From contig WHVD01000173.1 of NCBI GenBank assembly GCA_015178975.1, forward strand, positions 1 through 64,000: a stretch of 64,000 nt of DNA, in the 5' to 3' direction. Position 1 is the stretch's first letter, and the number at the start of each line of letters is the position of its first letter. The position numbers were made by a program, and so were the translations under genes. Shown here piece by piece: positions 56,871-64,000 of this stretch. The notes beneath the pieces were generated by a model, which saw nothing but the letters and a program-made list of their open reading frames with translations, was not told the origin of the DNA and ran no database searches. This DNA comes from Hysterangium stoloniferum (taxonomy: Eukaryota > Basidiomycota > Agaricomycetes > Hysterangiales > Hysterangiaceae).

Positions 56871-57330
56871 CCATATGGCTTGATGACTGGGATGCATTTG
56901 TCAAAGAACTGAAAACTAATTTTGGACCTTATGATCAATCCAGAAAAGCATAAAATGAACTAATGATACTCAAGATAAAGGACAACCAACAAGTATCCAA
57001 TTATCTTGTCAAGTTCAATACTCTTGCTGCACATTGTGGTTGGAACAACTCTGCCCTCAGGCATCATTTCTATGTATATGGGACTTCTGTCATGGCTGAA
57101 AGACAACATCTGCAAAGAAGGAAAGCCAAAAATCTTCCAACTCATGCAGATAAAAGTGTAGAAATCTGATGCTCACTATTGGGAATGAAAAGGGGTAATT
57201 TCCTCAGAAAATTTGACAGAACATTCTCAACACAATATGGCATTGACTAGTAAGTCTTCTGGCAACAACTCTGGCAATAATACCAGCAAATCAAATTCTG
57301 ATTGGAAGAAAGACAAGAAATCTAACAAGG
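56871..57330 (+). pseudogene. Gyp-5 gag, second part
   Basis: It resumes with WLDDWDAFVKELKTNFGPYDQS and VSNYLVKFNTLAAHCGW, then an Asn/Ser/Lys-rich segment. A TAA at about 56950 and further frame changes occur. The zinc knuckle is not readable. Confidence 0.82.
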
Positions 57331-57429
57331 AAAAACAGTCAACTTCTGATAGACATTTCCCATTTGTTGGGTTCTAATGGTAAACTCACCCCAAATCAAA
57401 AAAAGAGTAAGTAACCCTCTGGATACTGC

Positions 57430-57892
57430 ATAGACAGAGGATTGTGTTGACTCTCTCAATGTTTCTGAGATTATCCCTCTCAATGCTTGTGCTTTTTCTA
57501 ACCCTGACTCATTATTTGTAAAACTCATTTCTGACTTCCTTGGAAATTTAGTGTTCCAGGCTCTGATAGAGTCTGGCTCCACACACTGTTTTGTAGATAC
57601 CACCTTTGCCAAGAAACATAATCTGAAACTCCATTATGTTCCCACAATCTCTTTGCATCTGTTTGATGGCACTAGCAATACAGCAATTACTCAAGCCTGT
57701 GATATGTCTATCCAGTTCCTATGTGGAACATCCCAGATAGTTACTTTTTTTGTAACACAGCTGGACTCTAATTGTTCAGTCATTCTTGGATACAACTGGC
57801 TCACCTGGTATAATCCATTGATTGACTGGGGTAGCATAAATTTCTGGATTCCCAACACTTTCATTCCTCCTGCAGCATCTAATCTGGCCTGA
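57430..57892 (+). pseudogene. Gyp-5 aspartic protease with Asp-to-Glu change
   Basis: It is collinear with the Gyp-1 protease (FVDTTFAKKHNL, LFDGTSNTAITQACD, SVILGYNWLTWYNPLIDW). The active-site Asp codon is GAG (Glu) at 57569-57571 instead of GAT, so ESGSTH replaces DSGSTH. A TGA at 57890 ends the frame. Confidence 0.85.
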
Positions 57893-58079
57893 GCCTCTTC
57901 AGTCTCAACAGCATTGCTGGCTTCTACTGAAACCTCATCATCCCAATATTTTCTAAACCAACTCCACAGTAATACTTGGGTCCAGTTTTGATACTTGAAC
58001 CTGTTGCCAGGAACCATAAAACCTGCCGGCCTCTGGGCCCCCAGACCCCGTCCGACATGCTCCTGACCCTCTATATTGT

Positions 58080-58710
58080 ATAGTTACAACCGGAGTTCCT
58101 GCTGAAGCCTGCATGACAACTTGTTTATGCCTGACTCTCTGTATGCACCCATCCTATCTGTACCCAACTCTCTATGCCCTATTGGACAACCTGCCAGGAC
58201 CCGGACTCCACCCTATATACACCTGACTCTCTGTATCTCACGGACCAGTCACTGGACCCTGACCGGACTCCCCAGAACCCCTCTAACAGAGCCCCATTCC
58301 ATTATGGTCTAATGACCTGTCATGATTCATTCTCTGCTCCTGTTCCATTCCATCCCTAATGCCCAGTTTAGTATTTACTTGTTTCATTTTATGTTTAATA
58401 GTTCTGCCCCTCATTAATACCAGATTTGGTATTATTACATTTCAAAGTCTATATAAGTCTGCTACATTCATGTACTTAGAATCCAGTTTCAATCTCGAAC
58501 ATGTTTGACCCTTGAACAAGTTACACCCCTGATCCAGTCTCTGCTCCTCTCGTCTGTCTGCATGCTCAATTCCCAGAACTCCCACAGGAACTCCGAAATC
58601 TATATCTCCTTGTATGCATTCTGTCAGTTTGAAATATGGACATGCAAATGAGTGTACGAGGGTGCAGCCTATAAGCTGAAGCCAAGTCCATCTCAGCCAC
58701 CACATACTTT
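58080..58710 (+). repeat. Diverged gypsy LTR at the right of Gyp-5
   Basis: It begins near TAGTTACAACCGGAGTTCC and contains the TCTATATAAG box (58448) and the block ATAAGCTGAAGCCAA (58671-58685). The right end with TAACA is missing. Confidence 0.68.
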
Positions 58711-58936
58711 CTGGTAATTATTCTGATACCATGTTCCTTGTACTAATATCCCTTGAACTTTCCCCAGACCTAGTACCCGGGGACTCCCATGGGACATTTC
58801 CCGGAAAAAAGTGTGTGTTTGGAATAATTACCAGAAACACTCCATGGGACTTCCTCGGAGTTTATATCTTTGTTTGGAACTTAACACCTGTGTTAACATG
58901 CTGTTAGATCAGTCCCCAGTCCTCATCATGACAGCA
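58711..58936. other. Spacer, no gene seen
   Basis: It includes a pair of inverted phrases, TTTCTGGTAATTATTC (58709) and GAATAATTACCAGAAA (58821), which could form a 16-bp stem with a 96-bp loop. Confidence 0.6.
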
Positions 58937-59309
58937 TTATGGGCTGAGGATGTATGTGATGTTGGTAGACCCTCCTGGAATCGTAACAATAGTTGGTGGA
59001 AACAAGATAGGGATGACATCAATATACACACTGTGCAATACTTTGAGTGTTCCAACTTTACAATCCCTTTGTATTTGTATTCCTAGTATTTCTTTCATAT
59101 CCCCTAAGTTGGTCATAGTGAAATTCCTGTTTAATTCTGGTTTAATTATTCCCATGCTCTCCTGTTTATTTGAAAATAATCCTAGATCATCCACATAAGT
59201 GGCAATGACCTCAATATTCAGTCCATTGACCTGATGAAGATACATTCATCAGCAACACTTTGAGTATATCCCAAATTGAGTTATGTCTTCTTTAGGCAAT
59301 GATGCCAAG
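58937..59309 (-). pseudogene. Ty1/copia reverse transcriptase fragment
   Basis: Minus strand: SVADECIFIR-like start, VIATYVDDLGLFSN with the active-site YVDD, FTMTNLGDMKEILGIQIQRD and Y in the following strand. These are the copia RT blocks in order. The fragment is cut on the upstream side by the LTR of Gyp-6 at 59310. No other copia part remains nearby. Confidence 0.85.
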
Positions 59310-60122
59310 TGTTAGGGTACGTACATGGCAGGTTTCCGGAGAAACCCGTGGGATATCCGGTAGACTTGGCTTCAGCTTATAGGCTGTGCCCTCGTGAGAT
59401 TGTGTTGTCCAATTTCAGACAGACGGGAATCCTGGGGAGTCTGGGTGGGGTTCATGGGTCGTGGGGTTGTAGGTCAGAGGTCATGGGTCGAGAGGTCGTG
59501 AGTCGAGATAAATAAGAGAGATAGATGTGCTGGAGCCCATGGGCTCTGACTAGCGGTGTAATTCAAGTAGGAGTTTAGAGCAGAAAATGTATTAGATTAC
59601 TGGGGGGAATCTAAGCTGATTTTCTGACTGGATTGTATGTACAACATCTGCCAGACTATATAGACCATGGAATGAAAGACATACCAAATCCAGTAATGAT
59701 GAAATGAAACTAGCAAAACATGAAATGAGAATAGTAAACACCAAATTTGGTGTTAGGAATGGGATGGAACAGAGAGGAGTCCAAATCGTGACAAATCATA
59801 AACCATAACGGGAGATGGAGTGGGAGTGGAGTCCAAATCATGACAGGTCATTTGACTAAAATGGGAACAGGGCTCTGTTAGAGGGATGATGGGTTTTCTG
59901 AGCGGGGTCCGGTGACTGACATGTGGGACAAGGTTGGACATAGACAGGGATGGAGTCTGGTGGGTATTCCAGTGACTGATACACAATGTAATGAAGTCGA
60001 ATGTAGACAGGTCTGACGTACGGAGTCTGGTGGGAATTCCGGTAAACTGACAATTGGTGCATATAGGGTGTGGGTGCGTATAAGTTAATGCCCAGAGTCC
60101 AGTGGGAATTCCAGTTGTAATA
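59310..60122 (-). repeat. 3' LTR of Gyp-6 (813 bp)
   Basis: Read on the minus strand it starts TATTACAACTGGAATTCCC and ends CCCTAACA. The block complementary to ATAAGCTGAAGCCAA lies at about 59365-59380. It belongs to the same family as the LTRs at 21549 and 52625. Confidence 0.9.
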
Positions 60123-60140
60123 GTACCCTCCCTTTATGCC
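60123..60140 (-). other. Polypurine tract of Gyp-6
   Basis: The complement GGCATAAAGGGAGGGTAC matches that of Gyp-1 exactly over the last 18 bases. Confidence 0.8.
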
Positions 60141-60267
60141 GAAGTCCCAAAGAGGCTCTAGACCTCAATAAGGTTCTTGTTGGCTACGTGCATGTGTCAA
60201 AGTCATGTCAGTTACATGTATGTGTCAAAGAGTCATGTGATCTGAAAGGTAAGGTTCAGACATGATG

Positions 60268-60330
60268 TGCCTATATAAAAATTTGAAAAAATGAAAATTT
60301 CTTCTTCTTTATTACCCCCATCTCACCATA
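60268..60330 (+). promoter_or_regulatory. Antisense promoter region of Gyp-6
   Basis: TATATAAAAATTTG (60271) lies about 60 bp before the ATG of the antisense gene. The Gyp-1 copy has TATATATAAATTTG at the corresponding place, followed in both by TTTCTTCTTCTTTATTACCC and the ATG. Confidence 0.65.
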
Positions 60331-61923
60331 ATGGGACCCAAGCCAATTCCAAGAAGACCCATGCCAACTGCCAGGCCCTCCACGGGCACTCCATATCGGG
60401 CGCCACTCAGCGTGGCCCAATTACTGGCACAGTGAGAGGAAGGAACAGCACTGTCAATGTGAAGAGGCAGAAAAGGAGGTGAGGGAGGTGGAGGAAGCCC
60501 TAGACAGGGAATACAAGGTGGCCTTGACTGCAGAGGAAGAGGCAGAGAGGCAGAGGAAGAGAGATGAGGAGGAGGCTGTGCGAGTGGCCATGGAAAAAGC
60601 CTGGGTGGCTATGGACAGGGCCGTGGGTGCCGTGGGAAAGGAAAGTCCCAATGATTCAATTTGTTGAACTTGACTGACTTGTATTTTCAGTGCAAAGTGA
60701 CAGAGGTGGAGTCGGAGTCCAAGGGGAGCCAGAGAGCCCCCAGAAGGTACATAAGTCTTGGGTCTGTGGGATATCCAGGGAAACTGACCATGATCAACAG
60801 AAAGCAAGGAAGGTGGCACCAGTCCACCTACTGATACAGAATGACCCGCAGTGTTCTGGTTGCAATGACTGGAACACCGAGTGTAATCGGAAGTCTGGGT
60901 GGGGACTGGGGTGCTACCAGTGCATTCACCTCAAGGCAAGGTGCTCGCTCGTCCACAAGCAACCCATGGGGTCTGGGGCACAGGGCGTTAGCGGGACAGG
61001 TGGGATGACCAGGTTGGACGATGTGTTGGGTTGGATCACTGAGGGCATAGAGGCCCAGAATGAGTTGCTCCAAAAAAGCAACAAGGTTCAAATTGTGGTG
61101 GCGAATGAACTCCATGGGCTCCACTTGGAGTTTTGGAAATTCCTCGCAGAGTTCGGCAGATACATATATGAGGAGCTCCAAGCCAGGAGTTCCGAGGATG
61201 CTGGGTTGGATGAGGATGAGGTGCCCGCAGATGTAGTGGAGCTTCCTCAAGTGTGAGAGGTACGGCGAAATATACTCAGGAAATATAGTCTGGATGAGCT
61301 CATACTATATTCCCTTTATTATTTCTACTCTCTCTATTTTATTATACACTTATAATTAGTTCGACGACCTATGTATGTGGTACATCAACTCTTGTGGGCG
61401 CATACACGCCAGACTTATGTATTCTAGCACCTGTAGTTAAAACTCAGACACCTTTTACCTCACAACCACGATTTACCCAGACACACAGTTAGTGTCCTGT
61501 AAGTTGTGATTGAGGTATCGTCTCGACCATCACAGATGGGTTTCAACTATCTACATAATCTTAGTTTCGAACTGCACCAGTTGAAACCCCATTTATATCT
61601 CAATCCGCACAGACCACATCCACGCTATTCTACCATTTGACTCTCGTTACTCTTGTCTACACTCGAGCAGTCACTCAGAATTGCACCTAACGGTCGATTC
61701 CTTTATCTCATTATAGCTATCTACTCTACCTTAGATAGTTACTTCACTCAGACATATTGAACCAAATAGTCAATACTTGTTCAGCGTGTATTGAACTTAG
61801 ACAGTCAATACAACTACGTGTCATACCTAAATGGTCGATATTCTTCGTATATAGAACAGTTAGAACTTCCACCACTCTTCACATAAAGAGATGGCTGAGG
61901 TTGGGCAAAACATAGCCCCATAA
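60331..61923 (+). pseudogene. Antisense Zn2Cys6 gene of Gyp-6 (two introns)
   Basis: Exon 1 is 60331-60640. Intron 1 is 60641-60690; its donor is now GAAAGT where Gyp-1 has GTAAGT. Exon 2 is 60691-60746, intron 2 is 60747-60800 (GTACAT/CAACAG), and exon 3 runs from 60801. Exon 3 is interrupted by a solo LTR (61252-61883) and reaches TAA at 61921. The zinc cluster is canonical, CX2CX6CX9CX2CX6C (60852-60944). It is preceded by a Glu/Arg-rich probable coiled coil and followed by a helical segment and an acidic tail. A one-base loss in a G-run near 60723, the donor change and a frame break near 60430 make it inactive. Its structure is otherwise collinear with the Gyp-1 copy, including both intron positions. 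Confidence 0.75.
61252..61883. mobile_element. Solo LTR (632 bp) in the antisense gene
   Basis: TGTGAGAGG...CTCTTCACA, flanked by TCAAG (61247-61251) and TAAAG (61884-61888), a 5-bp duplication with one change. Excision restores the reading frame of the antisense gene. It is unlike the other LTRs in the window. Confidence 0.85.
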
Positions 61924-62129
61924 ATGTAGATTGAAAATAAAATAAAAGTTTCATAATTTCTTTTTGAAAGTAAAAGTAAAGTGTGAAAAAAACATAAGAT
62001 CAAAGTCTGCAGGAAATCCACTTAAGGACTTGAAAGTCATGTCAGAACCTGTAAAAGCAAAGAGAGGCATAGGGTGACAGGGAATAATGAAAATGAGTCC
62101 AAACGTAACACAGGGTCCATGGAGTGCGG
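61924..62129. other. Gyp-6 3' untranslated segment
   Basis: It matches Gyp-1 20133-20345 in order and sequence. No gene of its own. Confidence 0.7.
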
Positions 62130-62401
62130 TCAGAGAGATGATAGTGGTCTGGGTTTAAGTGGGTAAGCTGTATGAAAGTCAGTAACAATTTCTGTGGCAT
62201 TACCGAGTTCTGTGGCCAAAATCGATGAAGTTTCTTCATCAGTGCCCTCATAACCCACCCACTTGACCACGTAAAGCAATTTACAAGTGCGTGGACACTT
62301 GTCAATTTTCGAATCTAAAATTTGTGAGATTTCAAACTCTGGTTCTCCATCAAGAATGACCGGGGTGGAGATTGCACGCGATCTGGGATAGTGTTAGCAG
62401 T
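62130..62401 (-). pseudogene. Gyp-6 chromodomain
   Basis: Minus strand: GEPEFEISQILDSK, a CKLLYVVKWVGYEG core and EETS, ending PLSSL and stop at 62130. Trp of the ETSW motif has become Ser. Upstream integrase is lost at the R2 junction. Confidence 0.87.
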
Positions 62402-62989
62402 TGTGATGTATTAGCTTTATTTTAATACTATTTTCCGAAAAAGGAGTCCAATGCTCTATCAAAATGTGCAAATACTCAATTCACTGCAAGGTAAAATAAT
62501 TTAAGTATTTGATATTAATCAGTGGCAGCCTAAATAGACTTAGAACCCCTGAAGTCAAGAGTTTACTTGAATATATGCACCCTACTTCGCAAAGAAGGTT
62601 TTGAGAGCTGCTTGTGCAAGCTTGTTCTTTTTCTGTAAAAACACTACTAAAATATGAATAACAATTCACTGATTCCAAAACTAGATTCGACTTCGATTCT
62701 AGCTAGTTTATATATATTTTATACTATTTATCAAACAGTAAAAATATTAATAAACAGGTCAAAAGATTAGATATAGAATAAAACACTATTTGGCTAATAT
62801 GTGCTTTATTTACACTAACCTACAGGGTCTACTGTGATACTAACTTATCAGGATCTTAATGTAGTCTTAAGGATTCTGCAAGAATATTCTCAGTATTTGT
62901 TTATGCCAAAAACTGGGTAGAAATTAGAATATATGTATTTCTAATCTCAATATAACCTAAAATATTTATTACTTTAACTGATAACCAAC

Positions 62990-63225
62990 AACTCAACTAG
63001 AGGTGGATTAGTAATAAAGGATAGCCAGCTACTCAACTAAGAGGTGGCAAAAGGGGAACAAGTTGTTTGTCAGAACCTCAACTAGAGGTGACAAGGGGGT
63101 AGGATTATTATGTCAGAAGCTCAACTAGAGGTGACAATGGATCCTGAGATAGCTTAGGTCAGCAGCTCAACTAGAGGTGACTAAGTGTTTGTATATATTT
63201 ATCCAACAGCCCAACTAGGGGTGGA
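62990..63225. repeat. Tandem CTCAACTAGAGGTG array in R2
   Basis: Six spaced copies of a phrase such as CTCAACTAGAGGTGAC with variable spacers of 20-40 bp. R1 has only two equivalents (56400-56455). Confidence 0.85.
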
Positions 63226-63540
63226 ATATAACTGCTGATGCAGTGGCACACTGATGTGGTGTAGTAAATGGGTTAAAATAAGTTATATTTCAGTGGTGGA
63301 GCAGAGCTCCTTATATACAGTAAAATCTAAGACATGGGAGAATGTTCTAGCTACTTGTTTTACCTATTTTTAGCTATTTTACCTGGAATCTGCTGGAATA
63401 TTCCAGGAGTTTCTACTACTTTCCATTGTAGCATATATGCTGATGTAATATTCTCACGTGTCGCGAAGTTGCTGATTTCGTGCACGTGCTGATTACATAA
63501 TTTTCCCGCGCGTGTCGCGTTTGTGACAAGTCGTCGCATT

Positions 63541-63945
63541 TTGTGACGACGGTCACTTGTTGTGACGACAGTCACCGTTGTGATGACAGTCACCGTTGTG
63601 ACAACAGTCACCGTTGTGACAATAGTCACCGTTGTGACAATAGTCACCGTTGTGACAATAGTCACCGTTGTGACGACAGTCACCGTTGTGACGACAGTCA
63701 CCGTTATGACGAAGGTCACCGTTGTGACGACAGTCACCGTTGTGACGACAGTCACCGTTGTGACGACAGTCACCGTTGTGACAAAGGTCACCGTTGTGAC
63801 AAAGGTCACCGTTGTGACAAAGGTCACCGTTGTGACAAAGGTCACCGTTGTGACAAAGGTCACCGTTGTGACAAAGGTCACCGTTGTGACAAAGGTCACC
63901 GTTGTGACGAATGTCACTGTTGTGACGAATGTCACCTTTTGTGAC
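63541..63945. repeat. 18-bp minisatellite C with palindromic core
   Basis: About 22 copies of GTGACAAAGGTCACCGTT and variants (GACGACAGTCACC). Each unit has GTGAC and GTCAC arms. R1 has one such unit (TGTGACTGTCACC, about 56582) at the same place. Confidence 0.95.
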
Positions 63946-64000
63946 AAATATTCCTGCGCGTTGTGCAATAAGCGCCAGAAGGCCGACTTCGAAGAAGGTT

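Larger units (their letters stand above)
53801..58710 (+). mobile_element. Gyp-5: gypsy element with nested insertions
   Basis: It contains an LTR remnant ending CTTAACA at about 53957 (with ATAAGCTGAAGCCAA), gag from 53992, protease to 57892 and then directly an LTR-like segment (58080-58710). RT, RNase H and integrase are gone. Gag is split by repeat R1 (54504-56865), which itself carries a TRIM. Confidence 0.82.
59310..62401 (-). mobile_element. Gyp-6: 3' half of a Gyp-1-type element
   Basis: Minus strand: chromodomain (62401-62130), spacer with antisense Zn2Cys6 gene, polypurine tract (complement, 60123-60140) and 3' LTR (60122-59310). Integrase and everything upstream are replaced by repeat R2 at 62402. 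It is inserted in a copia fragment. Confidence 0.87.
62402..64000 (+). mobile_element. R2: relative of R1, continuing past the window
   Basis: It starts TGTGATGTATTAGC after GCAGT and follows R1 closely (AAAAAGGAGTCCAAT, AATATGTGC...). It contains the empty TRIM site GAATAAAACACTATTTGGC (about 62775), the TATATACAGTA box (63313) and, near the window end, GCAATAAGCGCCAG matching R1 GTAATAAGTGCCAG. Its interior is enlarged by two tandem expansions. Confidence 0.8.

Noticed and set aside
63360..63968. Open frames of 133 and 202 codons over the GTGAC array
   Set aside because: Produced by the 18-bp period. The array is inside an LTR-like repeat.

Overview
The window looks like repeat-rich nuclear DNA of an agaricomycete (mushroom-forming basidiomycete). 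Evidence: GT-AG introns of about 50-70 nt, a NACHT/WD40 NLR-type gene, KDZ, DIRS-like and chromodomain Ty3/gypsy elements, and protein families typical of these fungi. The species cannot be fixed from sequence alone. There are no bacterial operons, and I found no tRNA or rRNA genes.

Layout. 1-8640: two adjacent decayed genes whose readable parts carry Fe(II)/2-oxoglutarate dioxygenase motifs (one unclassified HxD...H...R protein, one JmjC protein). 9150-10740: an unrecognised multi-exon relic. 11023-12118: a multi-exon membrane protein gene. 13383-14522: the 3' part of a conserved unnamed gene on the minus strand, cut by gypsy element Gyp-1. 14523-26137: Gyp-1 (plus) abutting Gyp-2 (minus), with a solo LTR and two terminal-inverted-repeat (TIR) elements nested in or beside them. 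26465-34372: an NLR-like gene whose WD40 domain is split by a nearly complete 5.15-kb DIRS-like element and by a 384-bp LTR-like insert. 34601-37265: Tc1/mariner remnant, TIR element, truncated LTR. 38221-40035: an intact 581-aa membrane glycoprotein gene, the best preserved host gene here. 41758-44530: Gyp-3. 46122-49310: KDZ transposase with a divergent Ulp1/C48 protease. 49654-51115: LTR piece and two 18-bp minisatellites. 51439-64000: Gyp-4, Gyp-5 and Gyp-6, solo LTRs, a TRIM, a copia fragment and a third 18-bp minisatellite.

Main observation. In three chromodomain gypsy copies (Gyp-1, Gyp-4, Gyp-6), the stretch between the chromodomain and the 3' LTR holds a gene on the opposite strand that encodes a Gal4-type Zn2Cys6 cluster. 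Two copies share a TATA-like promoter, a start codon and two spliceosomal introns. The third, in a clearly different gypsy lineage, keeps the same position, orientation and cysteine spacing. This looks like an antisense accessory (possibly regulatory) gene of these retrotransposons.

Other notable points: a spliceosomal intron holding a minisatellite in the reverse transcriptase of the DIRS-like element; two gypsy chimeras broken at the same RT codon; several in-frame TGA codons where related copies or the family suggest CGA (CpG decay); and nested insertions dated by target-site duplications, including a TRIM whose empty site is present elsewhere in the window.
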